Notes under the pieces: generated by a model
What the model saw: the letters and a program-made list of their open reading frames with translations, nothing else
Databases searched by the model: none
What the model was told of the DNA's origin: nothing
Source of the DNA: Rapana venosa
Lineage: Eukaryota; Mollusca; Gastropoda; Neogastropoda; Muricidae
Assembly (NCBI GenBank): GCA_028751875.1
Contig: CM054145.1
Span: forward strand, 42,573,670 to 42,637,669
Direction of reading: 5' to 3'
Length of the DNA stretch: 64,000 nucleotides
In this document: one piece after another, positions 11,535-21,994 of the stretch
Layout of the letters: every line of letters starts with the position of its first letter
Position numbering within the stretch: position 1 is the first letter of the stretch
Made by a program: the position numbers and the translations under genes

Positions 11535-13424
11535 GTGTGTGTGTGAATGAGAGAGAGACACAGACAGACAGACAGACAGACAATCAGACAGACAGACACA
11601 GACAGACAGAGACCCTTTTGGGCTGATTTGAGGTAAAACATTTTAGAAATGTATGTCCACTTTCGTTACATTACACGCTTGTTGGTTGTCGTAAACCCAG
11701 TTGCTGCTGTCAGTCTTACTCATCGTGTTGTGTGTGTGACACTTTCAGAAGAGGACGAGGGTCCCAAACGCCTCAAGATGGTGATTGTGGGTGACGGAGA
11801 CTGCGGCAAGACCTGCCTCCTCTACCGTTTCGCCTATGACGAGTTCTTCACCAGGTACATCCCCACGGTCTTTGAGGTGGAGGCCAAGACCGTGTACTAC
11901 AAAGATAAAGAGGTGGGTGGATTCTCCTTGGACAACTTGCAGTTCTCAGCTAGTTCTTTTCCGCCATTGTTAGGTTGTCTAGATGGAAATTGACACGTGA
12001 GGGGACTTACAGACCGTATGTACTGCAAAGACAGAGAGATGTGGGTGTATCTTCCGTGGGTAGACTGCAGTTCTTAGTCAGTTCTTCTCTGCCATTGTTG
12101 TGTTGTCTAGATGTAAACTGACAAAGTGAGGGGATTTATAGTACTTGACCTGACTTAATTGGAACAACTGCTCCCTTTAACTCCTTGAAGTGTTATCGCC
12201 CTGTTGGGGCACTTCATTGATTTTTTTTTGTTTTTAGGCAGAGTGGCTAGGTATGTCAATGTTGGCGGAGCCTACCTCTATCCAGGCGCGAGATTGTATG
12301 CTAGGTATGTTAGTGCCATCCACTAAGATGCTTCATACTGGCCTTCCCTTAGGAAAGATGGATAACGATTTTTCAGGTCTTACATATCCGCAAGATCAGA
12401 AGTGTTCTGTTTAGACGAGATCTGAGTCTCATCGACTTATAGGGAAAATAGTTGGTACCACTGGGTAAAACAATCCCCTCAGACAGACACTTCGTCAAAA
12501 ACTCGAGCCCATGGCCTCACTGATTTACCCTCAAATCATGAATAAACGCTCTAACCATTGGGATATCCCGCTTCATGGTGTGTACTCTCGTGTACATAAC
12601 CAACAATAAGAAACTGTCAGTAATGACTGTATGAAACTCTGTAAGACTTAACAGCTATGTAGCCATAGACATGGTCATTGAGTAAAACAAAACGTAAAGC
12701 AAACAAACAAACTTGCTGCTGTAATAACTTTCTTTTTGTATAAAATCAATAACTGGCGTGAACTTTCTGAACAGAAGGATTGATGTAACAGTAAATAAAT
12801 TAAGGTAGTAGAAAACAGACATGATCAGTGAAACAAATCCCAAAACATAGGTCAAACAAATAAGCACACCAAAGCAAACAAACAAACAAATGTGATAACT
12901 TTTTTCACAAAAGCTAATCAAATAACATCGAAACCTTTATCATTATTTTATTCACCAATTCTCTCTTCGTCTTCCAGGTAAACCTGGTGATGTATGACAC
13001 AGCTGGACAAGAAGACTACGATCGTCTTCGACCATTTTCCTACGACGACACGGATGTGATAGTCATCTGCTTTTCCCTGGACAGTCCAGACAGTTTGGAC
13101 AACGTTCTGCTGAACTGGCTGCCCGAAACCCGCTACTTCTGCGGCGATGTTCCTGTTCTCCTCGTCGGCAACAAGAAAGACTTGCGTGCACACGACACTG
13201 CAATTTTGCACACGGACCAAGATGACATCATGGCTTTGAAAAAGAGGAACTCGAAAGTCACCGTGAGTTATGATGAGGGACAGGCAGTGGCTAACAAAAT
13301 GGGGGCGGTGGGTTACTTTGAAACCTCGGCCAAAAATGGTGAAGGCACCGATGCTGTGTTCGAAGCTGTGATTCGTGCTGGAATGGAGATCAAAGTGAAG
13401 AAACGCCGATCTGTCTTTCGGTGA
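10875..13424 (+). CDS. Rho-family small GTPase, complete (exons 10875-10899, 11749-11912, 12978-13424)
   Basis: A complete 211-residue Rho-type GTPase. The start is ATG at 10875, encoding MFCCFKGE. The intron after it is phase 1 (GTAAGT donor at 10900), and the second is phase 0 between KDKE and [10 protein letters not shown], exactly where Rho gene 1 is split. Motifs: P-loop GDGDCGKTC, switch [11 protein letters not shown]3 [15 protein letters not shown] with the catalytic Gln, G4 NKKD, Rho insert, and canonical G5 ETSAK. The C-terminus ends KKRRSVFR: basic, but with no CAAX cysteine. The two N-terminal cysteines could be palmitoylated instead, which is inference. It would act as a membrane-associated GTPase switch. 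Subfamily unknown. All splice phases close, so the model is secure. Confidence 0.93.
11173..11610. repeat. (TC)n and (TC)n(TG)n arrays in Rho gene 2 intron 1
   Basis: TC at about 11177-11249, then TC/TG from about 11441 to 11546 and ACAG repeats at about 11560-11607. All within the 849-bp first intron. Confidence 0.95.
11889..12140 (+). repeat. Tandem duplication of exon-2 end and splice donor
   Basis: The segment 11889-12012 (last 24 coding bases of exon 2, the GTGGGT donor and about 100 bp of intron) is followed by a diverged copy at 12013-about 12140. The copy keeps ACCGTATGTACTGC, a GTGGGTGT donor-like site and the CATTGTTGTGTTGTCTAGAT block. If the second donor were used, the extended exon would hit an in-frame TGA near 11991, so it is probably silent. 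Confidence 0.75.
12240..12575 (-). mobile_element. Degenerate tRNA-like SINE in Rho gene 2 intron 2
   Basis: The reverse complement starts GAAGCGGGATATCCCAATGG (A-box-like) and has a weak B-box-like GGGCTCGAG about 50 nt later, followed by non-S1 sequence. Likely an old SINE; family not assigned. Confidence 0.4.
12576..12977 (+). other. Remainder of Rho gene 2 intron 2
   Basis: AT-rich with several AAAC/CAAA runs, ending in the TCTTCCAG acceptor at 12970-12977. No element recognised. Confidence 0.6.
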
Positions 13425-13842
13425 AAAACGATCTGAACGAAACAAAACACACACACACAAAACTTTAAAGAAATGAATTCATTATTTATTACTGGACACA
13501 AACATAAGGCCTACAATGGACTTACCGGTTGTCAACACAAAACAATGTTCTTTAAAATTCAGTGTGCTGAATGTGACCAAAACACTATGACATGAGTCTG
13601 TCACTGTCCACTCCTGATGTGACCGTTGGCCAACCTATGTTTGTGGAACAATGAACACCAGGGTCCGAAGAGATTAAAGGATGGTACTGCAAATCACCTC
13701 CACCAGAAAAGTTCCCTGTACTGGGCATGTAGTAATGTTTTTTCTACAGCTCGAAACGAAACACAGTGAGAGAGAGGAGGAAGGGGGATGGGGGTGAGAG
13801 GGAACATCAGGGAAGGAGGTGGGGAGGAATGTTGAAAATAAA
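13425..13842 (+). other. Probable 3' UTR of Rho gene 2, AATAAA at 13837-13842
   Basis: Follows the TGA at 13422-13424. An ATTAAA variant lies at about 13673-13678 and a canonical AATAAA at 13837-13842. Transcript end is inferred. Confidence 0.45.
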
Positions 13843-14230
13843 AGGCCACAGATAGGTCTATGTGTGAACCTTTTTTTCTTTCTCTTTTTTCGTAAAAAGG
13901 AAACACAAAATACTTTCAACATTCCACTTCCTATTGATTTTAAAGACTATCACCTTAAAGGTTGCAGAGTATGTCAGCGTGGCCCTTGAATTCCTGGTGA
14001 CAGGTTTTTCAGATGGAGGGCGCCATCCATAAAGATTTTATATTGCTACTGCAGAGAAGGTCTGTTCAAAGGGCCTACAGAATTCATGAATGTTTAATGT
14101 GTATATGATTACAAGACTTGTCTCATTGTTTTGTTTTGTTATTTTTTTGTTTTGTTTTAACTACCAGAGCTAGTATCAAACTAAAACGAAAAGTGCATAC
14201 TCGTCTTGTGAAGAAAGGATATGAAATGAA

Positions 14231-14307
<77 letters not shown>

Positions 14308-14862
14308 CAATTTGGATGTGAAAGTGTTAAAGTATTGTGATGGTGACTGATCATGTTGTCTCATCATCATAGCTGATTTAAAGTATCAGTAATGTTATTA
14401 CCATTGTCAATTTCTATGGCAACAGAATTGTAAAATATCAGTAAACAGTTTTATGATGTTGTGCGCAATCAGTGGCTGATTTACTTATATACATATCCAG
14501 ATATCAGATTTTACAAACTGATGCTTGTTGTTTTTGTTGTTGTTGTTGTTTGTTTTTTATGCTTATTGTTAATCTTGTGCTTGAAATACAATATTCAAAT
14601 GACAATACTCAGAAAAAGCCTTCTGTGATGACAATTTATATTAATCATACTTGAAGGAAATTATCATTGTGTTCAGTAGTCTTCATTGCCATTATGTCAT
14701 AGTCATCGTCATCATCGCAATGATCATCACAATTCGGTCAGTCATTTTGTTCTTTGTTGCAGTCATTTAATGGCCAGATCAATTTTGTTATTATGTTTTA
14801 TGGATCCTGCGAGAAAAACAAAGAGTAAACTTGAACTGAGAATAAAGATTATGCAGAAAAAA
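13843..14862. other. Intergenic with (GA)n array
   Basis: GA/GGA repeats at about 14233-14308 and TTG repeats at 14525-14550. No gene recognised. Confidence 0.6.
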
Positions 14863-14866
14863 GAAA

Positions 14867-14897
14867 TGTGTGTGTGTGTGTGTTGTGTGTGTGTGTG

Positions 14898-14938
<41 letters not shown>

Positions 14939-15053
14939 CGCACGCGCGCGCGTGTGTGTGTGTAAATGTGTGTGTGATATTACATGTTAATTTATGGTGT
15001 TTTTTAACATAAAAGTTTTCACACACACCACACACACACACGCGCGCGCGCGC

Positions 15054-15115
<62 letters not shown>

Positions 15116-15117
15116 CT
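14867..15117. repeat. Mirror-like (GT)n(CG)n ... (CG)n(CGCA)n(CA)n arrays
   Basis: GT then CG alternation at 14867-14963 and, after about 60 bp, CA, CG, CGCA and CA at 15020-15116. The two blocks are roughly reverse complements and could fold into a large hairpin; alternating purine-pyrimidine tracts can form Z-DNA. Confidence 0.9.
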
Positions 15118-15355
15118 CTCTCGTTCAAGAGGATTTTTCCTCTGGAGTTAATACCAGCGCTGACTCCACTCCCCCAAAAGTCCTTCGGATGAGACTATAA
15201 ACCGAGATCCCGTGTGCGATCGCACGCAGAACATCTTGCGCACACGTTAAAACCCGATCCGCCTTTCGGAAGAGTAGGCCATTGTGTGCCGGTGGGAACG
15301 GATGACAAAAGCGCATACACACAGGGACTGCATGTAAAACAGCACATCAGTGCTT
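15118..15355 (+). mobile_element. S1 SINE, head-truncated
   Basis: Retains the GGAGTTAATACCAGCGCTGACTCC linker and the full S1 body to GCACATCAGTGCTTTATTAC. Noisy duplicates are at about 26213-26465 and 42597-42849. Confidence 0.85.
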
Positions 15356-15382
15356 TATTACAACTACTCTATTAATTAAATC

Positions 15383-15466
<84 letters not shown>
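15383..15466. repeat. (TA)n microsatellite
   Basis: Pure TA alternation with one break at about 15431. Confidence 0.95.
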
Positions 15467-15468
<2 letters not shown>

Positions 15469-15559
15469 AAATCACACAGTAATGATTGTTCTGAAATAAT
15501 TTGTTTGAGTGGGTTAAGCACCAACGACTATTTTAAATGAAAATATGATGAATCAGTGG

Positions 15560-15855
15560 TTCACATGGAACACACCCACCCAGAAAGCAAGAAGTGCAGG
15601 ATTGATCCCCAGCTGTTTAAGTCTTTTGGAGGAGCAATAAACTGAGGTCCTGGGTACAAAACACACTAAGTGCACGTAAATGAACCCACGGCAACAAGAA
15701 AGCAAGAAGTGCAGGCTCAATCCCCAGCTGTTTAAGTCTTTCAGATGAGACAATAAACTGTGGTCCTGGGTGCAAGACAAACTAAGTGCACATAAATGAA
15801 CCCACAGCAACAAGAAAGTTGTCCCTAGCAAAATTCTGTAGAAACCCCCCCCCAC
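15560..15855 (+). repeat. Two tandem ~115-bp units of a molluscan SINE internal region
   Basis: Two diverged units share AAAGCAAGAAGTGCAGG, ATCCCCAGCTGTTTAAGTC, GGTCCTGGGT and AATGAACCCACRGCAACAAG. The second continues into GTTGTCCCTAGCAAAATTCT. This resembles the internal part of a widespread molluscan SINE whose tail type is seen at about 57170-57480; that link is from memory and unverified. Confidence 0.5.
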
Positions 15856-15870
15856 TCTGATAGGTTAACA

Positions 15871-15937
15871 AATACACATGCATATTGTATACCCACCAAA
15901 TACACATGCATATTGTATACCCACCAATACATATTGT
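15871..15937. repeat. 27-bp tandem repeat, ~2.5 copies
   Basis: Unit contains AATACACATGCATATTGTAT followed by ACCCACC. Confidence 0.85.
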
Positions 15938-16447
15938 CCGGGGAAAGGGGAACTATTTAAGGGGGTCACCAACAAAAATGGACACTGGTGACAAAAGCCT
16001 CCTCTTTTTGAGGTGTAACACAACAGAACCCAAAAGAACACGAAAAGAAAATAGTGTAAGTAGTGTAACTCAAAAGAAAATACTGTCAAAACCTTTCATC
16101 AGCTCTTACTTTATCCATCCTTTTTTACCATCAGGGGAGAAAGAGCTTAGGTTTCTGGCAAGATGGAGAGGCCTTCCAGCTGGGTGGGGTGTTGTGGGTC
16201 TTCAGGATTTCTTTCACACCCTGGATCCAGGTCTTCCTTAGTCTTACTCTTGCCTTGTACCCTGATATCTTTTGGTCGTACACTTTACTGGCAAACTGGT
16301 GGGGTGCCATTCCTGTCAGATGTCCTAACCACTTGATTGTTTGCTTCTGAATGTAGTTGAGGACAGGTGTTGTTCCCACTATTTCTCTGATCCTGGTGTT
16401 TCTGATCATGACCCGTCTGGTCTTATTGACGGCTCTCCTCAGACATC

Positions 16448-16869
16448 CTATCCTCCCCTTGAAGATTCCGGGGACCTGTCAGTATGAATAGCATCCCCAC
16501 CTTCTGGAAATTATGTAACTGCCGACATGTCTGACCATGAGTCAGAAATGGAAATTATGTGTTAGAAATTTCCTCTTTTCTATAACTCTCTTTGTTTTTG
16601 CCTTGTTCCTGTTCTTCCTGTCACCCCCTCCTTGTCTATTTTCTGCCTTCTTGGTCCATTCTCCTGCCTTTTTCCAGAAAGACTTTTTTTTAAAAGTCAG
16701 ATGTGCTGGCCCTGACTTGTCAGGCACTAACGGCAGGGTGACGCATTTTCACTCATGTAACAGACAACAATAGGCTAGTTGTTGTCTGAGCGTTAGAAGA
16801 AGAAGAATTTTCGCTCATATAACGGACAACAAAAGTTGCTGTCTGAGTGTTCGACGACGACGAAGAAGA
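16448..16869 (+). mobile_element. R3 interspersed element, copy 1, 7-bp TSD
   Basis: Flanked by AGACATC at 16441-16447 and 16870-16876. Contains AGCATCCCCACCTTCTGG, the TTGGTCCATTCTCCTGCCTT block and CTGACTTGTCAGGC, and ends in a GAC/GAA tail. It has no coding capacity and no clear tRNA boxes, so its class (SINE-like or MITE-like) is open. Other copies are at about 53091-53430, 59645-60073 and (minus fragment) 58243-58318. Confidence 0.75.
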
Positions 16870-17275
16870 AGACATCGTATTTCACAAGTGGTTATCTTGC
16901 GTTCCAGAGTTTTGGTCAGGGTCCATGTCTGTCACTGTTAGGTCAAGGTGGGAATGAAGGTAGAGTCAGTGAGTTTGACTTTGGTCTCAATGGGGATGTT
17001 GGGATATTTGAGGAGTTGGGGCAAGCTGGTAGCCAACGCTGTTGGCCTTCTGTACTTTTCGTCTCAATCTCTTTGTTGAGACACATCCATCTTCCGAGAA
17101 AATACTGCCAGGTACTCGAACTCACTGACTCCTTTCAGCAGAGTTCTGTATGCTGATTTTGAGGTTGCCAGGTGAGTTTTGAGTAAGAGGCTAGTCTTTC
17201 ACAAAACAAGTAGTCTTTATTTTTGTGGATGCCTTATTAGGTTCGGTATGAATTTAAGAGTCATAATTTTTATGG

Positions 17276-17551
17276 TAAAGGTAAAGGAGTCCCATAACCT
17301 ATAAGGTCGTAGGGGAGCGAGGCGTCAGAGACCCCACTTCTCTAGGGCCAGCATTTTGAGGGCAGGGCCCATCTCCTCTCCCTGGCTGCTTTACCTTTCC
17401 TGACTCTAAAGAGGGCAGGTACCCACTGGGGGAACTGTACTGAAGCCAAGGCGCACAAATGGTCACCCATCCAACTGGTAACCACGCTCGACGCTGCTTA
17501 ACTTGGCTTGGGGAAAGCGAGTGCTCCGACCACTGAGCTATCCCGTCCCCC
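17276..17551 (-). mobile_element. Chimeric tRNA/5S-rRNA SINE (S2), copy 2, 8-bp TSD
   Basis: Same structure as copy 1. On the minus strand the tRNA-like head lies at 17512-17551, the 5S box A region at 17481-17503 and the box C region at 17461-17474. It lacks about 20 bp present in copy 1. TTTTATGG flanks it at 17268-17275 and 17552-17559, inside the LINE. Confidence 0.88.
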
Positions 17552-17620
17552 TTTTATGGGAAAACATCAGAAAAAGTGCGAATTCCTAAAGCAGGTGTGT
17601 AGCCCAACACACCCTAACAT

Positions 17621-18246
17621 TGTGTTTATAGGTGGAGTGCGGCCTCGGTACACACTTCCGCCTGGAAGAACCTGGTGTCCATGTGGCTTTGGTTGTGGTT
17701 TTGGGGAGCGTGTCTTGTTCAATGAGGAAATTTCTGGACTGTATGTGTAAAACCAAACTGGATTTTTTTGGGGAAAGGACAAGTAAGCGATGTTTACTTT
17801 AATTTAAGTCAGTCAAAATTTGGTAGAGACTATTTTTGAAGGAACAGATGAAAACTTTGCTTGCTACACCATAGTACACAATCGTGCACAGATCAACAAT
17901 TTGTCATTTCCCATGATTTGGTAGCCATTGACTGAGACATTGTAAGTTTTGTTGTAAAATTGTCTCATTCATTAACAAGAAGGTAGTATGTATTCTAATG
18001 ACGACTTATTGGAAACATGCAGTTAAATTCTTGGACCGTACTGTATCCAACGCAGGGACCAAAAATTACAACATGAGGTATTTTAAAGAATAAATAATAT
18101 TGTACTGACTACTGTAATTAGTGTAAAAACTGTAATGTATTAAATTTGTTCATGTATCATGCAAAATACTAATTTATAGTCATGCTCCCCAATGTAGGGT
18201 TGTAAAACAACCAGGTATTACTATTACTATTAGACTTATTTGGTTA
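17621..18246. other. Intergenic, end of trustworthy left block
   Basis: No gene recognised. At 18246/18247 the sequence leaves the path followed by the noisy copy (about 29419) and jumps into homopolymer filler. Confidence 0.5.
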
Positions 18247-18399
18247 GAACATTGCGTTCAATTATGCCAATCCATACCCACTTACACCCAACCCAACCAA
18301 ATTTTTTACCCCTTACCCCCCCCTTTTTCTTTCTTTTGATATATTATCTAAACCTAATTTTTTACTATTAGCTGAACTACAGTGTTGATACGTTTTTTT

Positions 18400-18650
18400 C
18401 TTCTACACCCCCCTATCTTTTTTTATTCTTATTTTTACCCCTACTTCCCCCCCCCCCCCCCCCCCCCACCCCCTCCACTCCTCCCCCATTTTCCTTCGAG
18501 CCGTTGGTAGTGAGTAGGGGTAGAAGGAGTTGTCGGAATAGTTATAGTAGCCGGGGGGGGGGGGGTAGTTGTGGGACGGGTGAGTAGCTCGGGGTGAGCA
18601 GCGCCCCGTGTCCCCCTGTTCCTGTGTTGCTCCGCCCCCCCCCCCCCCCC

Positions 18651-18685
<35 letters not shown>

Positions 18686-19330
18686 ACCCCCCCCGCCCCC
18701 CCCCGCCTGGACGCCTAGCCAGAGCCCCCCCGCGCCCCCAGGCCACGCCCCCACCCGGCCACCGAGCACACTGCTGGCGGGCCGAGCGGTGCTCCGCATC
18801 GTTGACGGTGGACCCGCGAGGGGGGTGGGGGGGGAGTTGAGGGGGGTTGGGGTGCCGGGAGGTAGGGTGGGGTGACGGGGGGGGGGGGGGGGGGGGGGGG
18901 GGGTGTGGGTGGTGGTTGGCTTGTGGGTGGGGGGGTGGGGGGGGGGGAGGGTGGGGTAGGGGGGGGGGTTGGGTGGGGGGGGGGGGGGGGGGGGGGGTGT
19001 GGAGGGGGTGGTGGTGGGGGGTTGGGGTGGGGGGGGGGAGTCGTATTGTCGTGGGGGAGTAATAATGGATTAATTAGACCCCTCACATGTCATGCGCGTG
19101 CATCATGAGATAACCACACCTATGCGTACCAACCACACCCCCTAACTCACCCTAATATGGAATGTGATGATAGCGGCCCTCGGGTCACTTTCGGTGGCTG
19201 AGGGTGTCTACTTACCCCTCCACGCCTACGAAGCAAACCTCCCCTTTTTGGGGGCTGACCGTGGATCCGGGGTTGTGAGGGGGGTGGGGGGGGTTAAGGA
19301 TGGGGGTGGTCCCCCCCCCCCCCCCCCCCG

Positions 19331-19366
<36 letters not shown>

Positions 19367-19806
19367 ACCCAACCCCACCCCCCGCCCACCCCCCCGCCCC
19401 CCCCCCCCCCCCCCCCCCCTTACCCCACCCCCCCCCACACCCCTCGCCCCCCTCACATACGGCGCGGAACCGGGGGGGGGTGCGGGGGGCGGGGTGGGGG
19501 GGGGGGGGGTCGGGGGGGGGGGGGGGGCGGGGGGGGGGGGGGGGTGGGGGGGGGGGGTTGGGGGGGGGGGGCGGGGGGGGTGGGGGGGGGTGGGTGGAGG
19601 AGGGTGTGGGGGGAGGTGGTGGGGTAGCGAGTGGGGGTGGTGAGGTGGTTGTTGCGGGCGGATGGTGGCTGGAATGGGAGGCGGAGGGGCCTGGGGGGCC
19701 AGGGCCGGGGGCCCCCCCTCCCCCCCCCCCCCCACAAACGACAAAACACCAATACCCTCTACCTCTCCCCCCCCCCTCCCCCCCCCTGCTTGTGGGGGGG
19801 GGGGGT

Positions 19807-19852
<46 letters not shown>

Positions 19853-20498
19853 CATGTGCACAGCGGGGGTGGTTTGGTTTGACGGGGGGTTGAGGTGTGG
19901 GGGGGGGGTGGGCGGGGCTTTGCCACCCTCCCCCCGACACCAAGCCCCACAGCTTTCACCATGCACGAATGTGGTGGGTGGGACCAAACTCCTCCCCCAG
20001 GGCTTGGAATTGTATATAGTTGGGGGGGGGGGGGGGGGGGGGGGTTGGAGGTGGGGGGGGGGGGGGAGGGGAGTGGGGGGTGGGGGGGGGTTGTGGGGAG
20101 AAGGGAAGGGGGGGGGGGGGTGGGGGGGGGGGGGGGGGGTGGGGGGGGGGGTTTTTGTTTTTGGTGTTGAGTGCCTCCCCAGTCAATTCTCCACCTCATT
20201 ATTTCGCTCCTCTTGTTTTGTGTTGGGTGTTTTTTGTTTATTGTTTTTTTTTTTAAGTTTTTTTTTTTTTTTTCTCCTCAACCATCAAAACCTTATCGCC
20301 CCTCTCCTTTCTTCACTTTTCCTCCTCCCTTTCCCATGTCCGTCATTGCTCCTCACAATTGCCATCCCTCTTCCCCTCTTTAACCCACTATCTTTCCCCC
20401 CCCCTAATACCTAACACACTCCCCCTTTCCCCTTCCGGTTCCTTTCCCTCCCCCCCAGGGAGGACAGCCGGTGGGGGGGGGGGGGGGGGGGGGAGGCG

Positions 20499-20529
<31 letters not shown>

Positions 20530-20530
20530 T

Positions 20531-20564
<34 letters not shown>

Positions 20565-20722
20565 GGGGGGGGGTGGGGGCGGGGGCGGGGGGGGGGGGGG
20601 GGGGGGGGGGGGGTGGGGGGGGGGGGGGGGGGGGGTGGGGGGGGGGCTGGTGCCCCCCAACCCACCCCCGGGGTGGTGGGGGGGGGGGCACCCCCCCCCC
20701 CCCACAGGGCGCGGGGGGGGGT

Positions 20723-20753
<31 letters not shown>

Positions 20754-21035
20754 GGGGGGGGGGGGGGGGGGGGGGGGGGGGCGGGGGGGCGCGGGGGGGG
20801 GGGGTGGCGCGGCGGGGGGGGGGGGGGGGGCGGGGGGGTGGGCTGTGGGTGGTTGGCGTGGTTTTTTATTGTTGTTTTTTTTTATTTTTTTTTTTTTTTT
20901 TTATTTTTTTTTTTTTTTTTTTTTTTCATTATGTTTTTTTTTTATTTTGTTCTTTTTTTTTTTTTTTTTTTTTTGTTTTTATGTTTTATTTGATTTTTTT
21001 TTCTTTTTTTTTTTTTTTTTTTTTATGTTTCTTTC
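18400..21035. other. G/C/T homopolymer filler
   Basis: Long runs of C, G and finally T with few other bases. It encodes apparent Pro-, Gly- and Phe-rich frames in all six frames, which is composition only. No element or gene is supported; likely base-calling or consensus failure. Confidence 0.8.
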
Positions 21036-21338
21036 ATAGATAAGAAAACGACAGAGGCTGGGAGGAAGGAGGTTTGGAGGTAGAGAGAACTACATGAGAA
21101 AGCCGATAGTTGCTAAAAAAACCGCGGACACAGGGCTGACATAAACCAATACAAAAACTCTTCAGCCAATCTGCGCCCAGGGTTTATTTATATTTTTTAG
21201 GCAGCACAGACCACAGCATAAAATATACTTCTGCTTGGTAGTGGAGATCATTCTGAAAAACAGCATTGCACAAGAGAGACTTGAGAGATCGACACATATT
21301 CCGAACTTTTCCGTTTTGTTCTTCTTCAACTGATCAAG

Positions 21339-21669
21339 ATGTTTTGCTGCTTCAAGGAGAAAGTAAGTGTGATTTTTTAAGGTCTATATCTTAATATTCT
21401 TTGATTAAAATAAATAAAAAGGCAGAGTCTTCAGATTTGAAATAGATTGTTTTTAAAAACGTTGCTCATTGTAAAAAGGGGATGGCCAGTTTGATCCATT
21501 ATGTGTTTCACTGTCTCTAGGCTGAAGGTAGTTTGTAATTTTGATGGTTAACTGCTATGCAACAGAAGAATTTTATGATGTAAGCATCGGCAGAATTTTA
21601 TGAGCTTTCCCTGGCCAAATAAACAAATTTAGTATGGGCTTAAAAACTTCCTCTCTCTCTCTCTTCTCT

Positions 21670-21730
<61 letters not shown>

Positions 21731-21929
21731 CTTCATTGTTGGAAGAATTGAAAAGAACAGGCCATTTTACTGAAGATATTCTAAGTTATTTGGTTCAGGT
21801 TGGAACTTTTTTTTTATAACTTTATTTGATTCGTTAAATAAACAATCAAGGAGGAAACATAGACATAGTCTAACTAGAGATTGAGTCTTTGGATTTTTTT
21901 TTAATCCACCTTGGGCTAAGCCTTGTGCA

Positions 21930-21994
<65 letters not shown>

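Larger units (their letters stand above)
16131..17620 (-). mobile_element. Non-LTR retrotransposon (LINE) RT C-terminal fragment, interrupted by two insertions
   Basis: Read on the minus strand, segments 17552-17620, 16870-17275 and 16131-16447 form one decayed coding region of a reverse transcriptase C-terminus. Typical motifs are SAYRTLLKGVSEFEYL, CPNSSNIP, TWTLTKTLERKI, CLRRAVNKTRR, IRNTRIREIVGTTPVL and QKQTIKWLGHL. Several in-frame stops mark it as dead. An R3 element (16448-16869) and an S2 SINE (17276-17551) are inserted. Deleting each insert with one target-site copy restores the frame, which dates the LINE as older than both. Clade not resolved; upstream RT domains are not recognisable here. 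Confidence 0.8.

Noticed and set aside
18400..20860. G-quadruplex island or CpG-like regulatory region
   Set aside because: G-runs of this density with matching C-runs, duplicated exactly elsewhere, are better explained by base-calling failure.
18400..21035. Long Gly-, Pro- and Phe-rich reading frames on both strands
   Set aside because: They arise in every frame from homopolymer runs, have no splice or start context, and the DNA itself is doubtful. The same applies to 34784-37419.
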